Assembly: GCF_014851815.1 (NCBI RefSeq)
Contig: NZ_JACVAJ010000001.1
Span: 1 to 64,000, forward strand
From: Pseudoxanthomonas sp. PXM01
Lineage (GTDB): Bacteria > Pseudomonadota > Gammaproteobacteria > Xanthomonadales > Xanthomonadaceae
Reading direction: 5' to 3'
Length of the DNA stretch: 64,000 bases
The first letter of the stretch is position 1; each line of letters opens with the position of its first letter. Below the pieces are notes generated by a model. That model saw only the letters and a program-made list of their open reading frames with translations. It searched no databases and had not been told where the DNA came from. The position numbers were made by a program, and so were the translations under genes. This document shows positions 43,653 through 53,103 of this stretch, one piece after another.

Positions 43653-44476
43653 TGTTTCTGCTCCGACGGTGCCCGGTCTTCCTGGTCGGAAGCAGCGGCG
43701 TCGTCATCTTCGGGTTGAGGTTCATCGTGATCGTCGGCGTCGCCGCCGGCGTCATCAGATGCGGTGTCTTCGTCGGCATCGCCCGATGCCGGGGTGCTCT
43801 GTTGTCCGTCGTCCGTGTCGTTGCCGTCATCTGCGGCGTCCGTGCTTTCGTCCGGCGTGCTTTCGTCCTGGGCGCCGTCGACGGCATCGCCGCTGGCGAT
43901 GCTGACCGGCAGTGGCGCGCCATCCAGCGGCAGCTGCGGTTCCAGTTCGCCGATGTCCTTCAGCTCGGACAGCGGCGGCAGTTCGTCCAGGCGTTTCAGG
44001 CCGAAGTAGTCGAGGAAGCCCTTGGTGGTGCCGAACAGCGCCGGCTTGCCCGGCACGTCGCGGTGGCCGACCACGCGGATCCATTCGCGCTCTTCCAGGG
44101 CCTGGATGATGTTGCTGCTGACCGCCACGCCGCGGACCTGTTCAATCTCGCCGCGGGTGATCGGCTGGCGATACGCGATCAGGGCCAGCGTTTCCAGCGT
44201 GGCGCGGGTGTACTTGGTCTTGCGCTCCGTCCACAGGCGCGCGACCCAGGCGTGCACGTCGGCCTTGACCTGGTAACGGTAGCCGGAGGCCACTTCGACC
44301 AGTTCCACGCCACGGTCGGCACAGGCGTCCGTCAGCTGCTGCACGGCGGCCTCGACGCTGCCTTCCGGTGCCGGTTCCTCCTCCGGGAACAGGCCATGCA
44401 GCTGCGCCAGCGTCAGTGGCTGGGTGGCGGCCATGAGGGCGGCCTCCACGATGCGGTTGATGAGCGATTGATCCAT
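43649..44476 (-). CDS. scpB: Segregation and condensation protein B
   Basis: 275 aa subunit of the SMC-ScpAB chromosome condensin, made of two winged-helix domains (about 1-180, with LALIAYRQPITRGEIEQVRG). The last 80 or so residues are an acidic, low-complexity tail rich in Asp, Glu, Ser (DDHDEPQPEDDD), longer than in well-studied homologues. It follows scpA by 46 bases and overlaps rluB by four. Confidence 0.95.
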   Translation of the reverse strand: MDQSLINRIVEAALMAATQPLTLAQLHGLFPEEEPAPEGSVEAAVQQLTDACADRGVELVEVASGYRYQVKADVHAWVARLWTERKTKYTRATLETLALIAYRQPITRGEIEQVRGVAVSSNIIQALEEREWIRVVGHRDVPGKPALFGTTKGFLDYFGLKRLDELPPLSELKDIGELEPQLPLDGAPLPVSIASGDAVDGAQDESTPDESTDAADDGNDTDDGQQSTPASGDADEDTASDDAGGDADDHDEPQPEDDDAAASDQEDRAPSEQKQ

Positions 44477-44522
44477 GCGGTCCTGTCGTTCGGAAAGGCG
44501 GTGGGCGTGTGGCCCGACCGCG

Positions 44523-45428
44523 TCACGGGCTGTCGTTGGCGGCGTCGCTGTCGTCGAACTCGCTGGAGAACTGCAGCGGCTCGTTGGTGTTGTTCAGTGC
44601 CAGCGACTTGATGTAGATCGGGGCGAGCGGGGCTTCCTGCACGATGTCGAGCAACTGTTCCTTGGCCAGTTCCAGCATGGCCAGGAAGGTCACCAGCACG
44701 CCCAGCTTGCCTTCCTCGGGCGTGAACATGCTCTCGAAACGGTGGAACCTGCCGTCCTCCAGCCGCGTCAGCACGTCGCCCATGCGCTGGCGCACGCTGA
44801 GCGCCTCGCGCTTGATCGCGTGGCCGGTGAACAGCTCGGCGCGCTTGAGCACGTCGTGCAGCGCCAGCAGCATCTCCTTCAGCTCGACCGGCGGCGGCAG
44901 CTTGACCGCGGCACGGTCGGGTACGTCTGCGCTCACCGGCGTGGTGTCGCGATCCTGACGGGGCAGGGCGTCCAGGTCCTCGGCCGCCTGCTTGAAGCGT
45001 TCGTACTCCTGCAGGCGGCGCACCAGCTCGGCGCGCGGATCGCCTTCCTCGCCGTCCTCGCTGACCGGCCGCGGCAGCAGCATGCGCGACTTGATCTCGG
45101 CCAGGATGGCTGCCATGAGCAGGTACTCGGCGGCCAGTTCGAACCGCAGCTCCTGCATCACGTTGATGTAGTCCACGTACTGCCGGGTGATCTCGGCGAC
45201 GGGGATGTCCAGGATGTCCAGGTTCTGCCGGCGGATCAGGTACAGCAGCAGGTCCAGCGGACCTTCGAACGCGTCGAGGATGACCTCCAGCGCGTCCGGC
45301 GGGATGTACAGGTCCTGCGGGATCTGCAGCACCGGCTGGCCATGCACCACCGCCAGCGGCATTTCCTGCTGCTGTGGGTGGGTGGTCGGGGTTTGTGGGT
45401 TCGCGTCGGACGCGAGTTCTGGGCTCAT
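44523..45428 (-). CDS. scpA: Segregation and condensation protein A
   Basis: 301 aa kleisin that bridges the SMC head domains. The family core starts at AFEGPLDLLLYLIRRQNLDI (about residue 55) and continues through YLLMAAILAEIKSRMLLP. The C-terminal winged helix holds VTFLAMLELAKEQLL. ATG 45428 was chosen because it starts an unbroken ScpA-like N-terminus; an upstream in-frame ATG adds 25 residues of unlikely character. Confidence 0.94.
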   Translation of the reverse strand: MSPELASDANPQTPTTHPQQQEMPLAVVHGQPVLQIPQDLYIPPDALEVILDAFEGPLDLLLYLIRRQNLDILDIPVAEITRQYVDYINVMQELRFELAAEYLLMAAILAEIKSRMLLPRPVSEDGEEGDPRAELVRRLQEYERFKQAAEDLDALPRQDRDTTPVSADVPDRAAVKLPPPVELKEMLLALHDVLKRAELFTGHAIKREALSVRQRMGDVLTRLEDGRFHRFESMFTPEEGKLGVLVTFLAMLELAKEQLLDIVQEAPLAPIYIKSLALNNTNEPLQFSSEFDDSDAANDSP

Positions 45429-45804
45429 CAAGAAACAGCCATCGTGCGGATCACCATGCGGGCCTGCGCGCGGCAGGACGGCGCGGCACCGGCATTGCAC
45501 CAACCAAGATCATCATGCGTCGCAGGGCGAACGCTTCCCTTACAGCAACCAGCAAAGCTCACCGCAGGGATGCGGCGGCGGACAGCGAGAGGTCGTCGGG
45601 CGCGGGCGGATGGGGGCAGCGAATCGAACGTCCCGGTGATCCCTCGATGGGGCAGGGAGGTCGGCGTGGCCGGGTCTTCCCCTGGACGGGCCGCTGCTTC
45701 CGGCCGTGCAATGGAGGACAGGGTAAGCCCTGTCCCATACGGTGTCCAGCGCCGGGTGGCGGGACCGCCAGTACAATTCAGACTTCGCCTGCGGAGTGAA
45801 CACC
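45429..45804. other. 376-bp divergent intergenic region with one hairpin
   Basis: No convincing gene is seen between scpA and the yciI-like gene. It should contain both promoters. A perfect hairpin GGACAGGG-TAAG-CCCTGTCC stands at 45716-45735 without a T-run, about 70 bases before the yciI-like start. No RNA gene is recognised. Confidence 0.6.
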
Positions 45805-46104
45805 ATGTGGTATGCCATTGAAGGCCATGATGGCCCCGACGTCCTGGCCCAGCGACTGGCCGCGCGCCCCGAACATCTGGCCCGCTTGATCGCCCTCCGC
45901 GACGACGGCCGGCTGCTGTTGGCCGGGCCATGTCCGGCGATCGACGCCGAGGACCCGGGTCCGGCCGGCTTCAGCGGCAGCATCGTGATCGCCGAATTCG
46001 ACTCCCTGGAGGACGCGCGCGCCTGGGCCGACGCCGACCCGTACGTGGCGGCTGGCGTTTACGTCCGCGTCGACGTACGCCCGTTCCGCAAGGTCCTGCC
46101 GTGA
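45805..46104 (+). CDS. YciI-like protein
   Basis: 99 aa small protein with the YciI fold pattern: MWYAIEGHD, a helix [19 protein letters not shown], and the [22 protein letters not shown] segment. Family members are thought to be small enzymes or ligand-binding proteins; their role is unclear. Its stop overlaps the GTG of the bolA-like gene (GTGA), a common yciI-bolA arrangement in gammaproteobacteria. Confidence 0.9.
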   Translation: MWYAIEGHDGPDVLAQRLAARPEHLARLIALRDDGRLLLAGPCPAIDAEDPGPAGFSGSIVIAEFDSLEDARAWADADPYVAAGVYVRVDVRPFRKVLP

Positions 46105-46370
46105 GCCGGGTGGAGCGGATCCGGGCGGCGCTGGAATCGGCCCTGCAGCCGCTGTCCCTGGATGTGCTGGACGACAGCCACAAGCATGCCGGTCATGAAG
46201 GTGCGCGTGACGGACGCGGCCATTTCACCGTCCGGATCACCAGCGAGGCGTTCGCGGGCAAGGCGCCGCTGGCCCGCCACCGTGCGGTCTACGCCGCCCT
46301 GGGCGAGATGATGCAGACCGACATCCACGCCCTGGCCATCGAGGCGCGTACGCCCGACGAGGCCGGCTGA
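46101..46370 (+). CDS. bolA: BolA-family protein
   Basis: 89 aa. The BolA core is visible as [44 protein letters not shown] and HALAIEA. These proteins work with monothiol glutaredoxins in iron-sulfur trafficking and in morphogenesis. GTG 46101 is four-base coupled to the yciI-like gene. Confidence 0.93.
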   Translation: MSRVERIRAALESALQPLSLDVLDDSHKHAGHEGARDGRGHFTVRITSEAFAGKAPLARHRAVYAALGEMMQTDIHALAIEARTPDEAG

Positions 46371-46411
46371 CCGGAGACATCCGATCTGGCGCTGCGGCAT
46401 GCAGCGTCCGC

Positions 46412-46425
46412 TGAAAACGTTTACA
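46412..46425. promoter_or_regulatory. LacI-type operator upstream of bglX
   Basis: TGAAAACGTTTACA, an imperfect palindrome 33 bases before the bglX ATG. It matches the other three sites of the locus under TGWAAWCGNTTACA with the central CG step of LacI/GalR operators. Confidence 0.7.
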
Positions 46426-46457
46426 TTCGCCCCCTTTCGTTACGCCGGGAGGGCGAC

Positions 46458-48722
46458 ATGAACCGGGAAGTCCCCACTTTTTCGCCGCGACCGCTGCTGG
46501 TCGGCATGATCGCTGTCCTGCTGGCGGCGCCAGCCGCCGCCAAGCCTCCGGTCTACGCGACCCCGGCCGAGAAGGCCTTCGTCGACGCCCTGATGGCGAA
46601 GATGACGGTGGAGGAGAAGCTGGGCCAGCTGAACCAGCCGGCCGGCGTGGGCAACAACACCGGCCCGGCGGCCATGACCGGCAACGAGGACCAGATCCGC
46701 AGGGGCGAGATCGGTACCTATCTGGGTACCCAGGGGGCGGTGCTGACCTGCCGCCTGCAGCGGATCGCGGTGGAGCAGTCCCGGTTGGGCATCCCGCTGA
46801 TGTTCGGCTACGACGTGATCCACGGTCACCGCACGGTGTTCCCGGTGCCGCTGGGCGAGTCGGCCAGCTTCGATCCGGTCGACGTGCAGCATGCCGCCCG
46901 TGTCGCGGCGATCGAGGCCTCGGCGCACGGTATCCATTGGACCTACGCACCGATGGTCGACATCGCACGCGACCCGCGCTGGGGTCGCGTGGTGGAAGGC
47001 GCGGGCGAGGACCCGTATCTGGGGTCGGTGCTGGCGGCGGCGCGCGTGCGCGGCTTCCAGGGCGACGACCTGCGCAAGCCGGATGCGGTGCTGGCCACGG
47101 CCAAGCATTTCGTCGCGTACGGAGCGGCCGAAGGAGGCCGCGACTACGACGTGGCCGACATCTCTGAACGCACCCTGCACGAGGTCTACCTGCCGCCATT
47201 CAAGGCCGCAGTGGATGCCGGTGCGCAGTCGATCATGGCGGCCTTCAACGAGGTGGGCGGGGTCCCGATGCATGCGCATCGGCCGCTGATCGAGGACCTG
47301 CTTCGCAAGGAGTGGGGCTGGGACGGCCTGCTGGTCAGCGATTACACCGGCGTGATGGAACTGATGCCGCACGGCGTTGCGGCCGACCGCAAGCAGGCGG
47401 GTGCGCTCGGTCTTCGTGCCGGCGTCGACGTCGACATGGTCAGCCAGATCTACGTGAAGGACCTGCCGGCCGAAGTGAAGGCGGGCCGGGTGCCGATGGC
47501 GCAGGTGGATGCGTCGGTGCGCCGTGTGCTCAACGCGAAGTACCGGCTGGGCCTGTTCGAAAATCCCTACCGGTCCTGCACCGACGACGGTGCCCACGAG
47601 CGTGCGATGACGCTGACGCCGGAGCATCGTGCCGACGCGCGCCGGATGGCGCAGAAGTCGCTGGTGCTGCTGGAGAATGACAACGACGTACTGCCGCTGT
47701 CGAAGTCGGTCCGCACGCTGGCCGTCATCGGCCCACTGGCCGACCATCGTCGCGCGATGTTGGGCAACTGGGCGGTGGCCGGTCGCGAAGAGGATGCGGT
47801 CACGCCGATCCAAGGACTGAAAGCCGCGCTGGGCGAGCGCACCCGGCTGGTGGTGGCCAAGGGCGCCGACATCGACAGCCAGGACACGTCCGGCTTCGCC
47901 CAGGCCGTCGCGGCGGCGAAGCAGGCCGATGCGGTGGTGATGTTCCTCGGCGAACACCCGGACATGAGTGCGGAAGCGAACAACCGCACCTCGCTCGACC
48001 TGCCGGGCGTGCAGGAGCAACTCGCGCTGGCGGTGGCGGCCACCGGCAAGCCGGTCGTGGCCGTGCTGTTGAACGGACGCCCGCTGTCGATCGGCGGCTT
48101 GAAGGGCAAGGTGCCGGCGATCCTCGAAGCCTGGTTCCCGGGCGTCGAGGGCGGTCATGCGATCACCGACGTCCTGTTCGGCGACGTGAATCCCTCGGCC
48201 AAGCTGCCGGTGACGTTCCCGCACAACGTCGGCCAGGTGCCGATCTACTACGCGCACAAGAACACCGGCCGTCCGCCGAGCGTGGAAGAGAAGTACACCA
48301 GCAAGTACCTCGATGCGCCGTGGACGCCGCTGTACGCGTTCGGCCATGGACTCAGCTACACGACGTTCCGCTACGACGCGCCGACCATCGCATCGCCGAA
48401 GCTGGCACTCGGGTCGTTGCAGCAGCGGGTCAGCGTGCGTGTCACCAACACCGGCAAGCGGGAGGGCGTCGAGGTGGTGCAGCTGTATGTCCGCGACGAC
48501 GTCGCCAGCATCACCCGCCCGGTGAAACAACTGCGCGGCTTCCAGCGCGTGGCATTGAAGCCGGGCGAATCGCGGGTGGTGACGTTCGATCTCGGCTTCG
48601 AGGATCTGGCCATGTACAACGACCGTATGCAGCAGGTGGTGGAGCCGGGCACATTCACGGTGTTCACGGGTGGCAGCTCCGACCGGACCCGCGACGTCGC
48701 CTTCGAGGTCGTGGCCAAGTAA
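46458..48722 (+). CDS. bglX: Periplasmic beta-glucosidase, GH3 family
   Basis: 754 aa. A signal peptide (LLVGMIAVLLAAPAAA) exports it to the periplasm. The GH3 N-terminal barrel holds the nucleophile Asp in LLVSDYTGV (about residue 297), the central domain ends at about 590, and a fibronectin-III-like domain closes the protein. It hydrolyses terminal beta-glucosyl residues; E. coli BglX prefers some beta-1,2 and other linkages. ATG is preceded by GGGAGGG and, 33 bases upstream, by a LacI-type site. First gene of the sugar locus. Confidence 0.93.
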   Translation: MNREVPTFSPRPLLVGMIAVLLAAPAAAKPPVYATPAEKAFVDALMAKMTVEEKLGQLNQPAGVGNNTGPAAMTGNEDQIRRGEIGTYLGTQGAVLTCRLQRIAVEQSRLGIPLMFGYDVIHGHRTVFPVPLGESASFDPVDVQHAARVAAIEASAHGIHWTYAPMVDIARDPRWGRVVEGAGEDPYLGSVLAAARVRGFQGDDLRKPDAVLATAKHFVAYGAAEGGRDYDVADISERTLHEVYLPPFKAAVDAGAQSIMAAFNEVGGVPMHAHRPLIEDLLRKEWGWDGLLVSDYTGVMELMPHGVAADRKQAGALGLRAGVDVDMVSQIYVKDLPAEVKAGRVPMAQVDASVRRVLNAKYRLGLFENPYRSCTDDGAHERAMTLTPEHRADARRMAQKSLVLLENDNDVLPLSKSVRTLAVIGPLADHRRAMLGNWAVAGREEDAVTPIQGLKAALGERTRLVVAKGADIDSQDTSGFAQAVAAAKQADAVVMFLGEHPDMSAEANNRTSLDLPGVQEQLALAVAATGKPVVAVLLNGRPLSIGGLKGKVPAILEAWFPGVEGGHAITDVLFGDVNPSAKLPVTFPHNVGQVPIYYAHKNTGRPPSVEEKYTSKYLDAPWTPLYAFGHGLSYTTFRYDAPTIASPKLALGSLQQRVSVRVTNTGKREGVEVVQLYVRDDVASITRPVKQLRGFQRVALKPGESRVVTFDLGFEDLAMYNDRMQQVVEPGTFTVFTGGSSDRTRDVAFEVVAK

Positions 48723-48849
48723 ATGTGCGGCGTTGCAGTAGGTGTGAATATGCTGCGATGCAAAATATCCGCAGATACTCGCGATCTGTGCAAGTGCATG
48801 ATTTTCAGGTGTTTTCGGAGTGGAATAACGCGGGCTTTACACGTTTCCG

Positions 48850-48863
48850 TGAAAACGGTTACA
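48850..48863. promoter_or_regulatory. LacI-type operator upstream of the repressor gene
   Basis: TGAAAACGGTTACA, 43 bases before the lacI-family ATG, suggests autoregulation. The 184-bp gap from bglX contains no other gene. Confidence 0.7.
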
Positions 48864-48906
48864 GTCCGCGCCACTTAAGGCAGTCATCACCGCGGAGGGG
48901 CGGGGA

Positions 48907-49947
48907 ATGGCGCGAACCTCGGTCACCATCAAGGATGTCGCACGTGAGGCACGGGTTTCCGTCGCCACCGTGTCGCGTGCCTTGAACGGTCACGAGAACG
49001 TCGCCGAATCCGTCCGTCAGCAGGTCCTGGCCACGGCGGATCGCCTCCGCTACCAGCCGCACGCCGCCGCGCGCAGCCTGAGCAGCCGGCGCACCCAGAC
49101 CATCGGCGTGGTGCTGCCCGACCTGTACGGTGAGTTCTTCTCCGAACTGATCCGCGGCATCGACCAGATCGCGCGTGCACGGCGCCAGCACCTGCTGGTG
49201 TCCAGCTACCACGGCCATCCGGAAGAGCAGGGCGAAGCCCTGCGCGCGATGCGCGGCCGCGTCGATGGCCTGCTGGTGCTGTCGCCGTATACCGATCGCC
49301 CCGGCTTCCTCGTCGACAACCTGCCGTCGTCGCTACCGGTCGTCTTGATCAATACCGATGTGCAGGATGCGTCGTACCCGGCATTGACCATCGATAACTA
49401 CGGCGCGGCCGTGGCGATGGTCGAGCACCTCGTCCAGGCAGGGCATCACCGCATCGCCTTCATCGGCGGACCCGAGGGCAACTTCGATGCGCGCGAGCGC
49501 CTGCGCGGTTACCGCGATGCGATGGCGCGCCTGGTGCCAGGCACGCCGCCGCAGGAGTTTGCCGGCGACTTCAGCGAATCCTCCGGCTACGAGGCAGGCA
49601 AGCGCATCGCGCAGTCGTCGGACAAGCCGCAGGCCGTCTTTGCCGCCAATGACATGACGGCATTGGGCTGCCTCTACGCCTTCAACGAAGCCGGCGTGCG
49701 CGTTCCGCACGACGTTGCGCTGGCCGGCTTCGATGACATCCCGCTCGCGCGCTTCGTTCACCCGACCTTGACCACGATGCGGGTCAGTATTGCCGAGCTC
49801 GGTGGGCAGGCGATGGGCCGGCTGCTGGACGCGATCGACTCCGATGGAGCGCGCGTGGCGCCGTCGGCGATGCTGGTTCCCGAATTGATCGTCAGGGCTT
49901 CAAGTGTGGGAGAGGGTCGCCACACCGAAAAACAGGCAAAGGCGTGA
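48907..49947 (+). CDS. LacI-family transcriptional regulator of the sugar locus
   Basis: 346 aa. A helix-turn-helix start (TIKDVAREARVSVATVSRALNG, hinge-helix region PHAAARSLSSRRTQTIGVVLP) is followed by a periplasmic-binding-protein-like ligand domain ending near 330. ATG 48907 follows GGAGGGGCGGGG. It presumably binds the four palindromes of this locus and releases them on binding a glucan breakdown product. Confidence 0.94.
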   Translation: MARTSVTIKDVAREARVSVATVSRALNGHENVAESVRQQVLATADRLRYQPHAAARSLSSRRTQTIGVVLPDLYGEFFSELIRGIDQIARARRQHLLVSSYHGHPEEQGEALRAMRGRVDGLLVLSPYTDRPGFLVDNLPSSLPVVLINTDVQDASYPALTIDNYGAAVAMVEHLVQAGHHRIAFIGGPEGNFDARERLRGYRDAMARLVPGTPPQEFAGDFSESSGYEAGKRIAQSSDKPQAVFAANDMTALGCLYAFNEAGVRVPHDVALAGFDDIPLARFVHPTLTTMRVSIAELGGQAMGRLLDAIDSDGARVAPSAMLVPELIVRASSVGEGRHTEKQAKA

Positions 49948-49968
49948 CCGCTTTTTTTTGGGCGGAGA

Positions 49969-49982
49969 TGTAATCGATTACA
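49969..49982. promoter_or_regulatory. LacI-type operator upstream of the TonB-dependent receptor gene
   Basis: TGTAATCGATTACA, a perfect 14-bp palindrome 50 bases before the receptor start, the best-formed of the four. Confidence 0.8.
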
Positions 49983-50031
49983 AGCGGCACCAAGCCGACA
50001 AGCAATATTTCTATCTTTGGAGGGAGAGCCA

Positions 50032-52992
50032 ATGAAACAGCGCAACCGCACCATGTTCCGCCCCAATCGCAAATTACTGTCATGCGCTCTGGCCAGTTGC
50101 CTGGCCATGGCCGCACCGCACGTGATGGCACAGTCGACGTCCGCCACGCTGCGAGGCGCGGTGACCGCGGATTCCACCGTGACCGTCACCAACGTGGACA
50201 CCGGCCTGACCCGCACGACGAAGGCAGCGAACGGCAACTACAACATCGGCGGTCTGCCGCCGGGTACGTACCGGATCGAAGTGAATTCCGGCGGACAGAC
50301 CAGCAGCCGCGCGGTGACGCTGGCCGTGGGTCAGACGGCCACGCTCAACCTGCAGGATGCGCCGCCCGTGTCCGCGCCCACCGGCGATGCGACCACGCTC
50401 GACACTGTGCGCGTGACCGCACCGTTGCTTGTCGAGACCAAGACGTCCGAACTCGCCACCTATGTCACGCAAAAGCAGATCGATGCGTTGCCCCAAGGCA
50501 ATCGCAATTTCCTGGCATTCGCCGAGCTCGCGCCTGGTGTGCAGTTCCAGACGGGTACCGATGGTTCTACGAAGCTGAGGGCCGGCGCGCAAAGCGCGAA
50601 CGGCATCAATGTCTACATCGATGGCGTCGGTCAGAAGAACTACGTGCTGCAGGGTGGCGTCAGTGGCCAGGATTCGACTCGCGGCAATCCGTTCCCGCAG
50701 TCGGCTATCGGCGAATACAAAGTCATTACCCAGAACTACAAGGCCGAATTCGATCAGGTCAGCAGCGCGGCCATCGTGGCGACGACGCGTTCCGGCACCA
50801 ATGAGTTTGAAGGCAACTTCTTCTGGGACCGCACATCGACCGACTGGCGCAAGGCGACAGAGTTCGAAGAGCGCTCTGGTAGCAAGGCTGAATCCAAGGA
50901 CGAACAGTACGGTGTCTCGTTCGGCGGCCCCATCATCCGCGACACGGCGCACTTCTTCGTCGCGTACGAAGCCAAGGAAATTTCCTCGCCAAGGACGATC
51001 ATCCCCGGCCGTGGCTACACGTACGACGAGTTGCCAGCGGCAATCCAGGAGCAGATCGGTTCGGGCCTGTTCAGCGCGCCGTTCAAGGAGGATCTGTACT
51101 TCGGCAAGATCGATTGGCTGTTTGGTGAGAACCACTATTTCGAACTGACCGCGAAGTACCGCGAAGAGGCCGAAGTCACCAGTTTGGGCGATCAGAACCT
51201 CCCGAGCTATGCGACCGACAAGGTAAACGACGAAACTCGCGTGGACCTGAGGTACCAGCTCACTTCGGGAAACTGGCTCAACGATGCGCATCTGACATAC
51301 GAGGACACTAGTTGGGGTCCGCGTCCGCGCACGTCCGGACTGGGTTACATCCTGAGCGACATTACCGATACGGATCCGTCGGACGGCGTGAACTGGCGCG
51401 ACTCGATCATCCGCACGGGAGCCGGTCCCGACTACCAGAACAAGGGCCAGGAAGGTTACGGCTTCCAGAATGACCTGACCTTCACCGGTTGGACGGGCCA
51501 CACGCTGAAGATGGGTGTGAAGTACAAGCGCGTGGAGGTGAGCGCCCAGGAACAGTCACCCTACAACCCGGCGTTCTACTACGACATCAATGGCAGCCTG
51601 ACTCAGCCGATCCATGTGGTCTTCGGCAGCCCGGTGGCCGGTGTCGGCGATGGTAGCGCGAAGTCCCGCAACAACCAGTTCGGCATCTATCTGCAGGACG
51701 ACTGGGAAGTCAACGACAAGCTGATCCTCAACTTCGGCGTTCGTTGGGACTACGAAGAGAGCCCAACCTATCTCGACTATGTCACCCCTGCGGATGTCGC
51801 CGCGTCGCTGCGTTCGTCCACCGCGATCAACAATCCGAACTCCGGTGTGAATGTCGAGGAGTACATCAGCAACGGCAGCGACCGGAAGGCAGACAAGAAC
51901 AACTGGGCGCCCCGTCTGGGCTTCTCCTACGACTTGAACGCCGACCAGCGCCACGTGATCTACGGTGGTGCCGGCCGCTCCTACGACCGGAACCTTTTCG
52001 ACTGGCTGCAGCTTGAAGTCACCAAGGCCAGCTACACGACCGTCGACTTTGCGTTCGCTCCCTCGTGCACGACGCCGGGCGTAGGCAACTGCCTCGCCTG
52101 GAACCCTGCCTACTTCGATCCTGCAGTGCTGGCGACGCTGGCATCGACCTCGGGCACGGGTCGTGAGGTGTTCATGCTGAACGACGAAGTCCGGACGCCT
52201 TACTCCGACCAGTTCAGCATCGGCATGCGAAATGCGCTCGGCAGCTGGCATACCGACGTGACGCTGTCGCGCGTCGTCAGCAAGGATGGTTTTGCCTTCC
52301 TGCTCGGCAATCGCCGCCCGGACGGAAGCTTCTTCCCGCCGGGAAGCACGTGGGATCCGAAGCCCTGGGGTCAGGGTTTCCCGGGCTTCGGCAATCTGAT
52401 CCTTGGTACCAACGGAATTGAAACGCGTGCCAACTCGCTGTTGCTGAAAGTCGAGAAGCCCTACACCGCGTCCTCCGGCTGGGGGGTGACCTTCGCTTAT
52501 ACGTATACCGATGCGGAGGAGAACCGGCAGTCAGGCGAGGTGTTCTCGCTCGATAAACCCACCATCGCCGACTATGGGTGGAAGAAGGCCGGCGGTGTCG
52601 CCGACCATCGCTTGGTGGCGTCGGGCATCTACGACGCACCGTGGGGCATCACGCTCAGCGGCAAGCTGATCTTGGCAAGCCAGGCCCCTCGCTATGCGAC
52701 CAACTGCCTGGATGCGCCGGACTTCAACAACTGCTTCTTCGATCAATACGAGCCGGATGGAACGCTGGGCTTCAAACAGTTCGACCTGGCGGCGAGCAAG
52801 GAGTGGGACACGGGTTCCGACATCAAGCTGCGGGTCCGTGCAGACGTCTTGAACGTGTTCAACTGGGTGAACTACGCCGGCTACGACGATTGGTTCGGTG
52901 GTCCGGGTAGCCCCAACGCGAACTTCGGTACGCCCAATAGTCAGTTCCTCCCGACACGTACCTTCAAGCTGTCGTTTGGTCTGAGCTGGTAA
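50032..52992 (+). CDS. TonB-dependent receptor of the carbohydrate locus
   Basis: 986 aa outer-membrane protein. The ATG at 50032 follows GGAGGGAGAG; a TTG five codons upstream is unlikely. After the signal peptide (ending HVMAQ) comes a carboxypeptidase-regulatory-like domain (about 40-115), a TonB-box-like DTVRVTA, the plug (with INVYIDGV) and a long beta-barrel ending in the aromatic SFGLSW. It is of the Oar-like type used for glycan import in xanthomonads. It probably brings an oligosaccharide into the periplasm for the lipoprotein glycosidase encoded next. Confidence 0.92.
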   Translation: MKQRNRTMFRPNRKLLSCALASCLAMAAPHVMAQSTSATLRGAVTADSTVTVTNVDTGLTRTTKAANGNYNIGGLPPGTYRIEVNSGGQTSSRAVTLAVGQTATLNLQDAPPVSAPTGDATTLDTVRVTAPLLVETKTSELATYVTQKQIDALPQGNRNFLAFAELAPGVQFQTGTDGSTKLRAGAQSANGINVYIDGVGQKNYVLQGGVSGQDSTRGNPFPQSAIGEYKVITQNYKAEFDQVSSAAIVATTRSGTNEFEGNFFWDRTSTDWRKATEFEERSGSKAESKDEQYGVSFGGPIIRDTAHFFVAYEAKEISSPRTIIPGRGYTYDELPAAIQEQIGSGLFSAPFKEDLYFGKIDWLFGENHYFELTAKYREEAEVTSLGDQNLPSYATDKVNDETRVDLRYQLTSGNWLNDAHLTYEDTSWGPRPRTSGLGYILSDITDTDPSDGVNWRDSIIRTGAGPDYQNKGQEGYGFQNDLTFTGWTGHTLKMGVKYKRVEVSAQEQSPYNPAFYYDINGSLTQPIHVVFGSPVAGVGDGSAKSRNNQFGIYLQDDWEVNDKLILNFGVRWDYEESPTYLDYVTPADVAASLRSSTAINNPNSGVNVEEYISNGSDRKADKNNWAPRLGFSYDLNADQRHVIYGGAGRSYDRNLFDWLQLEVTKASYTTVDFAFAPSCTTPGVGNCLAWNPAYFDPAVLATLASTSGTGREVFMLNDEVRTPYSDQFSIGMRNALGSWHTDVTLSRVVSKDGFAFLLGNRRPDGSFFPPGSTWDPKPWGQGFPGFGNLILGTNGIETRANSLLLKVEKPYTASSGWGVTFAYTYTDAEENRQSGEVFSLDKPTIADYGWKKAGGVADHRLVASGIYDAPWGITLSGKLILASQAPRYATNCLDAPDFNNCFFDQYEPDGTLGFKQFDLAASKEWDTGSDIKLRVRADVLNVFNWVNYAGYDDWFGGPGSPNANFGTPNSQFLPTRTFKLSFGLSW

Positions 52993-53005
52993 GTCCCAAC
53001 GAATC

Positions 53006-53032
53006 GCCCGGCCATCGTACTGATGGCCGGGC
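53006..53032 (+). terminator. Hairpin after the TonB receptor gene
   Basis: 11-bp perfect stem GCCCGGCCATC / GATGGCCGGGC with loop GTACT, 14 bases after the stop. The weak following sequence (ACTTCTAT) suggests a partial terminator or an mRNA-stabilising hairpin between the receptor and enzyme genes. Confidence 0.6.
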
Positions 53033-53075
53033 ACTTCTATCTCCGCTCTAGTAGCGGATTTATTTGAAGCTCCTC

Positions 53076-53089
53076 TGTAATCGGTTACA
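53076..53089. promoter_or_regulatory. LacI-type operator upstream of the glycoamylase-like gene
   Basis: TGTAATCGGTTACA, 15 bases before the coding start, differs from the receptor site by one base. Confidence 0.75.
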
Positions 53090-53103
53090 ACGGGAAAAAC
53101 GTT

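Noticed and set aside
41970..43718. 582-codon open frame opposite rluB
   Set aside because: Shadow of the Gly/Pro-rich repeat tail of rluB; Ala/Thr-rich without a domain.
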